Made by a program: the position numbers and the translations under genes
NCBI GenBank assembly: GCA_028709805.1
Contig: JAQUTL010000001.1
Span: 1 to 64,000 of the forward strand
Length of the DNA: 64,000 bases
Direction: 5' to 3'
Origin: Victivallaceae bacterium
GTDB lineage: Bacteria > Verrucomicrobiota > Lentisphaeria > Victivallales > Victivallaceae
The notes under the pieces: model-generated
Databases searched by the model: none
What the model was told of the DNA's origin: nothing
Seen by the model: only the letters and a program-made list of their open reading frames with translations
Part shown: positions 1-8,249 of the stretch, piece by piece
Numbering within the stretch: the stretch's first letter is position 1
How the letters are laid out: each line of letters starts with the position of its first letter

Positions 1-497
1 AAATTTTGTTTCCCAACGCTTATAGCAAACTTCGCGCATGTAAAAATCCTCCTTGTTACACGTTGAAGGATAATTTACACGAACAAAACATCAGTCACAA
101 GATGGCCCTGACTGACCGCTTACATATGTGGGATGGGTTTCTGCTGGGCAAAAAATATTTGATTCACGACCGCGACAGCCTGTTCAATAAATGGTTTGAT
201 TCTGTCTTTGAATCCATCGGTATAACCATTAAGAAACTGCCGCCGTTCACGCCGCAGATGAACGCCCGTATGGCAAACTTCATCCGGGCGATCAAAACGG
301 AATGCCTGGACAAAATGATTTTTACGTCCGAGGCACAGCTTCGGCTGGCGGTCAAAGAATACCTCGAATATTGGAATCACTATCGACCTCATGCCGGTCT
401 TGAGGGCAAGCTGGTGATGCCGTATCCGCAGGACATGACATTTCCGATTAAAGAGGTGTCATTCCTCGGCGGACTGCTCCACGGATACCGTCGATAG
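1..497 (+). pseudogene. Truncated DDE integrase/transposase (IS3/rve-type) remnant
   Basis: The reading frame is open to the left edge. From about residue 33 it matches the catalytic core of orphan rve-type integrases common in Planctomycetes and Lentisphaerae: a GFLLGKKYLIHDRD block containing the second catalytic Asp, a KLPPFTPQMNA block, and a C-terminal WNHYRPHAGL block ending near GGLLHGYRR. The N-terminal helix-turn-helix and the first catalytic Asp are absent. In the block that normally reads NAxAERF the sequence is NARMANF, so the catalytic Glu appears replaced by Ala. The first 30 residues look unrelated. It therefore cannot be an active transposase. It marks the left side of an accessory islet; the matching terminal inverted repeat was not found downstream. 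Confidence 0.8.
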
Positions 498-939
498 CCG
501 ATGGCGGCGTGAGCGTGATGAATTTATGCACCCTCGTTATGTGTGTGCGAGGAAAATAGCAAATCAAGCTCATTCTGTGGCCTTGCGATCAACATAATAT
601 TTCTGTAATATTTTATCGGCTTGATGGTTGGAAAAGTGTCTCAATACAGAGACATAGTTTAGAATAATTATACATCCTCTACGTTTTCCATCGGCAGACC
701 GTCGCCAACACGCCAGAACCTGCGGCGACTAAGTGTTTCCCGCGGAGATTCTGGCCGACGGCAGCCGTCAGTTCGTCTGCTGGATCGGCAACAATCAGTC
801 CATCCCTCTTGAAAAAGGCTGAAAACAATCAAAATATCATTTGCTTTTTCCGGATATCATGCTATTATAATTATTGGAGTTTTGCACTTGTTCTTCATCG
901 AAGCATGCTCCAATTATGGGGGGTAACCGCAGATAATTA
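498..939. other. Gene-poor, AT-rich interval
   Basis: About 440 bp without a convincing gene. A short open stretch at 733-822 (29 codons between a TAA and a TGA) reads like the C-terminal scrap of a lost protein but cannot be assigned. A possible promoter for the next gene is TTGCTT at 841-846 with TATAAT at 866-871, but the 19-bp spacing is long. A purine-rich GGGGGT at about 919-924 precedes the acyltransferase start. Confidence 0.5.
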
Positions 940-2127
940 ATGAAAAAAGAAATCAACGAAAGACAGGCGAATTTTGAGCTTTTACGAATCCTTTCAATGT
1001 TGATGGTAATATGCATTCATTTCGCAATTCACGGCGGAATTTTTGAAACATTGGAACGTACAAGTGCCAATTATGCCTTTACAGTAGCCGTTAAAAATAT
1101 ATCTACAATATCCGTCGACTGTTTTATTCTGCTGACCGGTTACTTCCTTTGTCAAAGCCGCTTCCGTTTTGAACGCGTTGCCGGCATATATTTTCAAACA
1201 TTGTATTACTCTTTGTTTTTCATGATTATATGCTTTTTTGTTCCGTTGTCGCCGGAAACGCCAATGCCGGAAATAGTCGTGAAAAGTCTTTTTCCTGTTT
1301 GCACAATGCGCTACTGGTTTGTTTCGTCTTATTTGCTCTTACTTTTGCTTTCTCCGTTTTTTAATACAGTCATTGCCGACATGACACGTCAAAGATTTCT
1401 ATTGCTGCTTGGAATTTTCTTCTTTGCTTTTTCGTTTCTGCCGATGATTGATCTTGATATCTTTGCGGCAAACAAAATGGCAAAACCAATGCTGTTTGTT
1501 TCGCTGTATTTTATGGGCGCATACTGCCGGATTTATGTAAATATTTCCACCGGGAAATGGAAAAAATATCTTGGCATATACTTGGGAGTCGGGCTTCTTT
1601 CTTTTATTTTACTCGGAGCAAATATCTACTGTAAAAAAAATTTTGGTATCAGACCGTTTGCATGCGAAGACTTTCTTTTCCCTACAACACTGGCAGCGGC
1701 AGTTTCTTTTTTTCTTTTTATCGGCTCGATCAGGATACCGGAAGGACGTATTTCAAATTTAATTATCAAGGCGTCGCCACTTGCCTTCGGTGTATATCTT
1801 TTTCATGAGAACCCGTATTTTTGCAAATATCTTTGGAAAGAGCTTTTCCATTTATCCGATTTCTTCAAAAGCACTTCGTATCCGGTACTCTGCATCGTCA
1901 TGATAGCGATAACGTACATCGCCGGATCCGTTTTCGATCTTATTCGAGTGAAGTTTTTTGAGCTTCTCGGCGTACGCGAACGCATATCCGGAAGCTTTTT
2001 GACAAGAAAGATGAATGCTCTTTTTCCTGAAACAGGTCTAACAAACAACAGGATATGTCGTAATGAACATACGCAATGGATTAAAAGCCGAAATCAATGC
2101 CGTCAGACGAGCTTGGAGAAAAAATGA
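940..2127 (+). CDS. Acyltransferase family 3 membrane protein
   Basis: A 395-residue polytopic membrane protein of the acyltransferase-3 family, which O-acylates cell-surface sugars at the cytoplasmic membrane. Visible features are the N-terminal FELLRILSMLMVICIHF signature, containing the R-to-H spacing typical of the family, and about ten hydrophobic segments across the whole length. The C-terminus is basic and probably cytoplasmic. Codon use is clearly AT-richer than in the core genes further right, consistent with horizontal acquisition. It overlaps the next gene by 65 bp, so translation is probably coupled. With its two neighbours it resembles O-antigen or teichoic/lipid-linked glycan modification sets (Oac plus GT-C plus GT2). 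The acceptor sugar and acyl group cannot be told from sequence. Confidence 0.85.
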   Translation: MKKEINERQANFELLRILSMLMVICIHFAIHGGIFETLERTSANYAFTVAVKNISTISVDCFILLTGYFLCQSRFRFERVAGIYFQTLYYSLFFMIICFFVPLSPETPMPEIVVKSLFPVCTMRYWFVSSYLLLLLLSPFFNTVIADMTRQRFLLLLGIFFFAFSFLPMIDLDIFAANKMAKPMLFVSLYFMGAYCRIYVNISTGKWKKYLGIYLGVGLLSFILLGANIYCKKNFGIRPFACEDFLFPTTLAAAVSFFLFIGSIRIPEGRISNLIIKASPLAFGVYLFHENPYFCKYLWKELFHLSDFFKSTSYPVLCIVMIAITYIAGSVFDLIRVKFFELLGVRERISGSFLTRKMNALFPETGLTNNRICRNEHTQWIKSRNQCRQTSLEKK

Positions 2128-3823
2128 AGATCGGTCATATTTTTACCCCCTGCTTCTGACGTTGTTTTGTATTGCGGCATTCCTTCCGATCATGCTTATT
2201 CCCGGCATCCCGGCGGGACACGATATATTTTTCCACGCTGCTCGAATTGAATCTATTTCAGAAGGTCTTTCGCATGGAACATTTCCTGTCAGAATTTATC
2301 CTGGCGTAATGAATACAGGCTACGCCAATGGCCTTTTCTATCCGGATGTTTTCCTGTATCTTCCCGCGGCGTTGAAACTTGCTGGCCTGCCGACTGTAGT
2401 CGCGTACAAAATATTCATTGCCCTGTGTTTCGGATTAGGCGCCGCATCAATGTATTATGCTGTCAGAAGAATCGCACACGAATCATTTGCCGGATTTGCG
2501 GCCGGCATTCTTTATATGCTAAGTTCGTATGCGGCAAGCGTCCTCCTGATACGAGCATCACTTGGTGAAATGCAATGCTTTCCGTTTCTTCCACTGGTCG
2601 TTTTAGGCATGTACAATATTTTTTTCCGAGCCCCGAGACAAGGCGTGATCCCGCTTGTCTGCGGCATGACGGGAATCGCTTTTTCCCATGTAATAACGCT
2701 GTTCCTAACAACAGTGTTCATCGGGTGTTTATGCGTATTTTTCATGCCCAAACTTCTTTGTTCGCCATTGCGGATCTGGATGTTGGCGCTTTCAGCCATT
2801 CTTACTGTATTGTTGACAAGTTTTTTTTATCCTCCTATGATTGAAATGCTTGCGAACGGGACATTTTGTGTTGAAACGAGCGAAGTATCAGCTTCGGCAA
2901 TAAGTACGCGTACCATTCCGGTTACAAGACTATGGCTTGAATTGCCATATATGAAAACTCAGTATTGGCATCCAGCAGGAATCGGCATAGTTTTTCTTGT
3001 CATTTTGATTGTAAGATTACGCCTAAAACTGCCTTGCTCAACAATCCGCCTCTGGCAGGACACTATGCTTATCTTCGGTACGGCAATGCTTCTCTGCTGT
3101 ACGGATTTTCTCCCGTGGGAAGGCCTTTTTTCGGCAATTGGCTTTATTCAGTTCCCGTGGCGTCTATATCTTCTGGCACTGGTCTGCCTCTCGGTCGGCG
3201 GCGCACTAACCGTCTCCGCGCTTTCGCGCAAAAAAACGGTATCGCGTTTCCGGTGGACGGTCGGACTGACCATCGGTTGCTTTAGCGCATATTTCCTGAG
3301 CGCAACATACATTTATGCGGCAAAGATATTCGAACATGAGACGATGAGCCAAGAGACCGTTCTTCCCGCGGCCTCCGCAATTGCAGCAGGACACTATCTG
3401 CCGTCAGGCATTAATCGCGAAGCGTTGTTTACATCCGATTCAAAGACGGTTGAAAACATTTCCGGAAACGCCCCCGCTGAAAACGTTGATTGCGAAACCG
3501 GAGGCCGCCTGTCGTTTCAGACCAGCGGACTGGTTGATGGTGAATGCGAAAAAAACGTTTATCGCATTCCTTTTGTCTTTTACCGTGGATATCGCGCCGT
3601 GTTCGAACCCAGTTCAGGCAGCGCGGCGATGGAACTTGAATGCGCGGAAGGTCGGGATAAATTCCTGACTGTTGCACTGCCGGGACAAAAAACATCCGGC
3701 AAAGTGAGAGTCTTTTATGGCGGAACACCTACGCGGCGTGTTTGTGAATGGATTTCGCTTTCAACATTTATAATTCTTCTTACAAGCTTTTTAGTCAAAA
3801 AATGCAGAAAGGGAAAAGCATAA
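2063..3823 (+). CDS. YfhO-like / PF10131-type polytopic membrane glycosyltransferase (GT-C)
   Basis: A 586-residue membrane protein. After a short cytoplasmic head there is a first TM segment, then a GHDIFFHAARIESISEGL block and a FPVRIYPG block typical of YfhO-like / 6-pyruvoyl-tetrahydropterin-synthase-related membrane proteins. These are thought to be GT-C enzymes using polyprenyl-phosphate sugars outside the membrane. About eleven TM segments follow, then a soluble domain from about residue 425 to 560 and a final TM segment. The start at 2063 is preceded by AGGA at 9-bp spacing and lies inside the acyltransferase gene. B. subtilis YfhO works with a GT2 partner (CsbB); the GT2 gene immediately downstream fits that pairing. 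The function is inferred from family and context. Confidence 0.7.
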   Translation: MNIRNGLKAEINAVRRAWRKNEDRSYFYPLLLTLFCIAAFLPIMLIPGIPAGHDIFFHAARIESISEGLSHGTFPVRIYPGVMNTGYANGLFYPDVFLYLPAALKLAGLPTVVAYKIFIALCFGLGAASMYYAVRRIAHESFAGFAAGILYMLSSYAASVLLIRASLGEMQCFPFLPLVVLGMYNIFFRAPRQGVIPLVCGMTGIAFSHVITLFLTTVFIGCLCVFFMPKLLCSPLRIWMLALSAILTVLLTSFFYPPMIEMLANGTFCVETSEVSASAISTRTIPVTRLWLELPYMKTQYWHPAGIGIVFLVILIVRLRLKLPCSTIRLWQDTMLIFGTAMLLCCTDFLPWEGLFSAIGFIQFPWRLYLLALVCLSVGGALTVSALSRKKTVSRFRWTVGLTIGCFSAYFLSATYIYAAKIFEHETMSQETVLPAASAIAAGHYLPSGINREALFTSDSKTVENISGNAPAENVDCETGGRLSFQTSGLVDGECEKNVYRIPFVFYRGYRAVFEPSSGSAAMELECAEGRDKFLTVALPGQKTSGKVRVFYGGTPTRRVCEWISLSTFIILLTSFLVKKCRKGKA

Positions 3824-3824
3824 A

Positions 3825-4553
3825 ATGCATTACAGAGCGGTTGTTGTGATACCTTGCTTCAACGAGGAAAAACGGCTTGACAGCTCCGCATTTTCCTCTT
3901 TTGCCGAATCGCACCCCGAAATTGCCTTCATACTTTACAACGACGGAAGCACAGACGGGACGGAGCGCGTTCTCGAACTTCTCGCCGCAAAACACCCGGA
4001 GTCATTCTTCGTCGAATCGGCGCTAAAAAACTCCGGCAAGGCCGAAGCCGTTCGGTGCGGGATTCTCTCCGCATGCGCCATGGACACGGATATTGTCGGA
4101 TTCTGGGACGCCGACCTAGCCACGCCCCTTTGCGACATAGTGGCTTTCGCCGGTATTTTCGATGCGAGACCGGAGATCCAATTTGTGACAGGTGCGCGGC
4201 TGAAGCGTCTCGGGTGCGATGTGTCGCGTAAAATCTCGCGCCATTACATGGGCCGTATTTTCGCGACGCTCATCAGCATGAAACTCCGCCTCCCAGTCTA
4301 CGATTCGCAGTGCGGTGCAAAGCTGATGCGGCACGCTCTGGCAGAGAAGGTCTTTACGGAAAAATTCGTCACAAAATGGTTTTTCGACGTCGAAATCCTG
4401 CGGCGGCTTATCGCGCTTGAGGGGCGCGAAAAAGTCATTGCGACCACTCTCGAACAGCCGGTTTCCTCGTGGCGCGACGTTGGCGATTCAAAAGTAAGCC
4501 TGACCTCGGCTCTTTTTCAGTTTGTCGAACTTCTTTTCATAAAGTGCGATTGA
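3825..4553 (+). CDS. GT2 glycosyltransferase, polyprenyl/dolichyl-phosphate glucose synthase type
   Basis: A 242-residue glycosyltransferase of the ALG5/DPG-synthase branch of GT2. It shows the N-terminal VVVIPCFNEEKRL motif, the nucleotide-binding YNDGSTDGT segment, a GFWDADLATP motif (DxD-like metal site) near residue 93, and DSQCGAKLM near residue 165. It would load a sugar from a nucleotide donor onto a polyprenyl phosphate, supplying the GT-C protein encoded 1 bp upstream. AAGGGA sits just before the start. Its stop codon TGA (4551-4553) is the first three bases of an IS end, so the natural C-terminus may have been cut by insertion, although the length is close to normal for the family. 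GC is higher than in the two preceding genes. Confidence 0.85.
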   Translation: MHYRAVVVIPCFNEEKRLDSSAFSSFAESHPEIAFILYNDGSTDGTERVLELLAAKHPESFFVESALKNSGKAEAVRCGILSACAMDTDIVGFWDADLATPLCDIVAFAGIFDARPEIQFVTGARLKRLGCDVSRKISRHYMGRIFATLISMKLRLPVYDSQCGAKLMRHALAEKVFTEKFVTKWFFDVEILRRLIALEGREKVIATTLEQPVSSWRDVGDSKVSLTSALFQFVELLFIKCD

Positions 4554-4915
4554 CCCCGAAAACTGGATCGGTTGAATAAGTGTAAAATGCCCTGTAAATT
4601 AACCGAAAGGGGCATGACATGAAACGATCTTTTGACGGCAATTTTAAGAGTCGCGTGGCACTTTAGGCCGTTCGAGGCGAACAGACCAGCGCGAAAATCG
4701 CCGGAAAGTATCAGATTCACCCGAATCTCGTGATGCAATGGAAGCGAAAACTGCGTCAGGGGGTGTCCAACGTCTTTCTCTCTCCAGCTGAACTCAAAGC
4801 TGAGAACAAGCCTCAACCCGAGGACGATCTCATGAAAAAGATTGGTCAGCTTGAGGTTGAGAATGACTTTTTACGACATGTATCCTTGGCTTCTTGGCTT
4901 GAATCCAGAAAAGCT
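4551..4915 (+). mobile_element. IS3-family remnant: left end plus decayed orfA
   Basis: It starts with TGACCCCGAAAACTGG, a typical IS3-family terminus, and runs through the leader into an orfA-like frame. The first ~70 bp match 58488-58556 at about 85 % by eye, showing that two copies of the same element type existed in this window. No right end or intact orfB is present next to it. The homology to orfA fades near 4915, where a glycine-rich coding sequence begins. Confidence 0.8.
4619..4915 (+). pseudogene. IS3-type transposase orfA (HTH) pseudogene
   Basis: The frame from ATG 4619 encodes an IS3 orfA helix-turn-helix protein (MKRSFDGNFKSRVAL, then AVRGEQTSAKIAGKYQIHP, then a KIGQLEVENDFL zipper segment). 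It is interrupted by TAG at 4664-4666, where relatives carry Glu (GAG to TAG is a single change). The frame is otherwise kept up to about residue 98 and then runs without a stop into glycine-rich sequence, producing a chimeric open frame ending at 5473. It is non-functional as a transposase. Confidence 0.75.
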
Positions 4916-4917
4916 GT

Positions 4918-5988
4918 CGGTTCCGCCTCTATCGCAGCATTCGGACAACGCTCAGTTTCAGCCGGAGGCGGTGCCGCCGCTCAAGGAAGCGGAGGCGTTG
5001 CGCCAAGTAACGGCGCAGGCAATAAAGGCAAAGATGCCTTTACACAAACCATATATTTTGGCACAACATCATGGATTAAAAAGAATCAACCCGAAAATGG
5101 GACCGCCGGCGCAAATGGGAATAGCGGAACCAAAGGCGGGAACGGCGGTAATGGCGGTGGGGCATTACGACTCAGCGCCCACGGGTTTCTGGTTGTAAAT
5201 GGAACCGTTGACATTTCAGGAACTGACGGAACGGTCGGCAAGCAAGGAGTCGCCGGAGCATCTGGATCTAACGGCCCAATCGGCATCGAAGGCGCGCCAA
5301 GCTCGTATGTGTACTGTAGCTTTACACCGAATGCGCTTGAATGGCTTAATTTAACTCCCCAATACTACGATTATAACCTTAGGGGCGGCCGTGGCGGTGT
5401 GCCGGCGGCAATGGATGACCCGGAGGTTCTGGCGGCAACGGTGGCAATGGTGGTTACGGCGCTCCCGGAATGATCAAGTTGAGTGCCTCTCTGATTCTGG
5501 CGGGTAGGGGTAAAGTCGTCGCCCATAACGGCAATGGCGATACTGCCGCGAATCGGAACGGCGCAATTACCTGTGTCAGTAATATGACAGGCAGTGCCAT
5601 CGCCGTCAACGGCCTAAAGTTTACCGATGCAGTTCAAGTAGGTCAGACTTCAAACAGAGACGTTATGATGGTGAAAGCATCGTATAACAACAGCATCTAT
5701 ATTCCGGTGCTGGGCCAGTCGGTTGACATCAGAGCCGGCGAATACGGCATATGTGCGAGCGATAATTGCGCCTACAGCCTGACATCGGCGATTGCCAACG
5801 AGTCGCAAACGAAAGGAATAACGTTAAAGCGCCTGAAGGGGGGGCGGTTCGTTGTTTTTAACTTAAACGGAGGTAATATGAAAATTCTGAAATCTGAGCT
5901 GTTTGGAGCTTTGAAGGTTCTGGGAAAGTGCGGCGATCTGGTTAAAATCACCGAAAATTGTCTGCCAAACACTACTTTTGTTAGCTAA
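4918..5988 (+). pseudogene. Broken glycine-rich surface/adhesin-like protein gene
   Basis: Two overlapping reading frames together make one former gene. The first carries GGGAAAQGSGG and GGNGGNGGGALRLSAHG type repeats, with the pattern of Gly-rich stretches followed by a short beta-strand motif (LVVNGTVDISG) seen in large secreted proteins of Lentisphaerae and in tail-fibre-like proteins. Near 5400 the glycine-rich register moves from this frame to the frame that gives GGSGGNGGNGGYGAPG and then runs to the TAA at 5986-5988. A TGA at 5416-5418 also blocks that frame. A frameshift plus a nonsense change is the simplest reading. The N-terminus is missing, replaced by the IS3 remnant. The last 172 residues have no recognised domain. 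Confidence 0.6.
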
Positions 5989-6101
5989 AAATATAAAAAA
6001 GAGAGACTTTGCCGGAAGCAAAATGCACCTTGAATATTTAGTTTAGGATAGAAAAAACGGCAGCATCGAGACATCTGACGGCCGTCTTTCTGTCATCCAA
6101 T

Positions 6102-6890
6102 TCAGCGTTCTCCGAGCAGGGTGAGCGCGTTGACGGAACATATTTTCGCGCGCTCTTCGGCGGAAAGCGGCAGCCGGTCGAATTTTTCCGCCGCCATTTT
6201 CTGGCTGAACCACGGCGAGTCGCTGGCGAACAATACGCGATCAACGCCGTGTTTGCGGATCATCGCGGTCAACCGCTCCGGCGGCAGCGCCTCAATCGCC
6301 ATTGACAGGTCAAGCCAGACCGGTTTGCCGAGCAGGTCGCGTTCCACCTCGTCCCACATCAGACAGCCGCCGAAATGGGCGGCGATCAATTTGAGTCCGG
6401 GGTGTTTTCCCACGACGATGGCGATTCTGGCCGGGTCGGAGTGGAACGGCGGCTTGAAGGCAATGTCTTTACCGGCGTGGATAAGCACCGGCAGCCTGTA
6501 TTCGACGCATTTTTTCCAGATCGGCTCCATTTCCGGAGCCGCAATGTCAATATTCTGATATTCCGGATGTATTTTTATGCCGTAAAGTCCGCGTTCCGCC
6601 ACCGAGCGGATGGTGTCGGCATAATTCGCGTCCAGCGGGTGAACGCTGCCGAACATCCGAATCCGTCCGTGATTGTTGGCGGCGGCGTAGTCGTTCACCG
6701 AGGCGGTGTGCTCCGGTTTCATTACTATCGGCATGCCGACCGCAAAATCAATTCCGGCGGCATCCATGGAACGCTCAAGCCCGTTTCTGGTGCCGTCCGT
6801 ATCCGGTGCCAACCCGAGCGTTCTGGTGAACGCAATCGCTTTCTCCGCGACTTTTTCCGGATAAAGGTGGACGTGAAAATCGATTTTCAC
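6102..6890 (-). CDS. Amidohydrolase family 2 (TIM-barrel metal-dependent hydrolase)
   Basis: A 262-residue protein starting at GTG with GGGAA about 7 bp upstream. It begins with the metal-binding DFHVHLYP (HxH) motif. It continues with GIKIHPEY near residue 118, LIHAGKD near 150, AAHFGG near 180 and the C-terminal FASDSPW (catalytic Asp) near 235: the metal-ligand set of the amidohydrolase-2 branch, which includes decarboxylases and lactonases such as ACMSD. It would act on a small carboxylate or lactone in the cytoplasm; the substrate is unknown. It lies 22 bp downstream of the reductase gene on the same strand, so the two are probably co-transcribed. Confidence 0.8.
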   Translation of the reverse strand: MKIDFHVHLYPEKVAEKAIAFTRTLGLAPDTDGTRNGLERSMDAAGIDFAVGMPIVMKPEHTASVNDYAAANNHGRIRMFGSVHPLDANYADTIRSVAERGLYGIKIHPEYQNIDIAAPEMEPIWKKCVEYRLPVLIHAGKDIAFKPPFHSDPARIAIVVGKHPGLKLIAAHFGGCLMWDEVERDLLGKPVWLDLSMAIEALPPERLTAMIRKHGVDRVLFASDSPWFSQKMAAEKFDRLPLSAEERAKICSVNALTLLGER

Positions 6891-6912
6891 GACAGTTTCC
6901 CTTCCACCCCGG

Positions 6913-8079
6913 TTATTTTGCCGTATTGACGGACTTGTCGTAAATATTCACCAGCTCGGAGAGCCACTGCACATCCGGGAAGAAGTCGGCGTAGTATGAG
7001 CGCATCAGGACTTCAAGCCCCTTGGTGCCGAAATCCCAGTTGATGACTTCGGAGCCGAGCGCGGCCACGATATTGGTCTGGTCGAACACAATGTCGCTGG
7101 AGAAGTAGGGCAGCAGGTCGCCGAGAAATCTGGTCATCAGTTTTTCGTCGCTGCCGGCCGGAACGTTGTCTTTGTCCACGCTGACGCCGGTGAGCCGGAG
7201 GAACTTGCACATGGCAACGTCAATCTGCAGGGTGGACACCGGACTGTTGCCGGTCACATGGTAGGTGCGGTTTACCACCGGAGTCTGAAACAGCGCGGTT
7301 ATCGCCTTCTGCACATAGTCGATCGGCACAAAATAGACGTGCTCGGACGGAATGGCGCGGAAATGGATGGCCATATTGACCATCGCTGTCGGATCAATCT
7401 TGTTTTTTCCGCAGTGGTGTTTTTTCAGTTTCGCCAGAAACTCAAGCACCCGGTAGAATGCCAGCGGCTTGCGGATGCGGCCGTCGTGAAGCCGGCCGGT
7501 GATGATTGCCGGCCGGTAGATGGAAAACGGGATTCCGCAGGTGCGAACCAGCATTTCGGCTTTGCATTTACTCTCTTCGTAGGGATTGTTGAAGCCGCGG
7601 TCAAGCGGAATGTTTTCCATGGCGCGTCCGGCGAGTTTCCCCGCAACGTAGGCGGTGCTGACATAGTGAAACGCCTTCACCTTGAGAATCTTTGCCAGCT
7701 CCACCATGTTGACGGTTCCGTTGTAGTTGATGCGGAAGGTTCGACCGGTGGGGTCTTTGCCGAGATTGACGTCGGCGGCGCAATGAAACACGGTGTCCAC
7801 TCCCGCCATTTCCGGCAGCTTGGCCAACTCGGAGGGAACCATGGTGGTGACGTCTCCGCCAACGGCGGAAACGTGGCTCATTATTTTGTCGAAATCTTCT
7901 GTGCAGCTGTCAAATTCGCACTGTTCGCGGATTGCTTTCTCAACTCTTGGCAGAACGGCTCCGGTGTAGTCGGGACGGACCATGCAGACAATATCGACAT
8001 CTTTGCGCTCTCTGAGAAGCGCGACCACGAAGCTGCTCCCGACCAGACCGGTGATTCCGGTCAGAAAAATCTTTGTCAT
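6913..8079 (-). CDS. NAD(P)-dependent thioester-reductase-like / extended SDR protein
   Basis: A 388-residue Rossmann-fold protein. It shows GITGLVGSSFVVALL (the GxxGxxG dinucleotide-binding motif) at the N-terminus, HCAADVN near residue 85, STAYVAGK near 138 (catalytic Ser/Tyr region) and a YEESKCKAE active-site YxxxK near 168. This combination fits the NAD_binding_4 family (fatty acyl-CoA reductase / thioester reductase domain of carboxylic-acid reductases). Here it is free-standing. The start MTKIFL at 8079 is chosen over an upstream ATG at 8091 because a TATATT hexamer (8090-8095, minus strand) overlaps the latter and GGAA precedes the former. Substrate unknown. Confidence 0.75.
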   Translation of the reverse strand: MTKIFLTGITGLVGSSFVVALLRERKDVDIVCMVRPDYTGAVLPRVEKAIREQCEFDSCTEDFDKIMSHVSAVGGDVTTMVPSELAKLPEMAGVDTVFHCAADVNLGKDPTGRTFRINYNGTVNMVELAKILKVKAFHYVSTAYVAGKLAGRAMENIPLDRGFNNPYEESKCKAEMLVRTCGIPFSIYRPAIITGRLHDGRIRKPLAFYRVLEFLAKLKKHHCGKNKIDPTAMVNMAIHFRAIPSEHVYFVPIDYVQKAITALFQTPVVNRTYHVTGNSPVSTLQIDVAMCKFLRLTGVSVDKDNVPAGSDEKLMTRFLGDLLPYFSSDIVFDQTNIVAALGSEVINWDFGTKGLEVLMRSYYADFFPDVQWLSELVNIYDKSVNTAK

Positions 8080-8213
8080 GAGTGTTTCCAATATACTTTT
8101 ATTTTTTGTAAAGAATTCAAATGATTGATATCCTGAACTTAATATATCCGCTAAACCGCGTTTTTCAACCAGTTATAAAAATAAAAAGCCGATTTGAACC
8201 GTTGTCCGTTTTC

Positions 8214-8241
8214 TTGCAATCGCGTGGCATGGTGGTATATT
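8214..8241 (+). promoter_or_regulatory. znuA promoter, predicted leaderless
   Basis: TTGCAA (8214-8219), 16-bp spacer, TATATT (8236-8241). The ATG of the lipoprotein gene is at 8250, only 8 bp after the -10 box, so the mRNA should start at or within a base or two of the start codon. No Shine-Dalgarno sequence is present. Confidence 0.7.
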
Positions 8242-8249
8242 AATGAATC

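Noticed and set aside
733-822. 29-codon fragment before the acyltransferase
   Set aside because: Looks like the tail of some lost protein but is too short to assign or to call a gene.
6020-6101. Possible terminator downstream of the amidohydrolase (minus strand)
   Set aside because: Stem of only 5 bp with a 19-nt loop before a T run; too weak to report as a feature.
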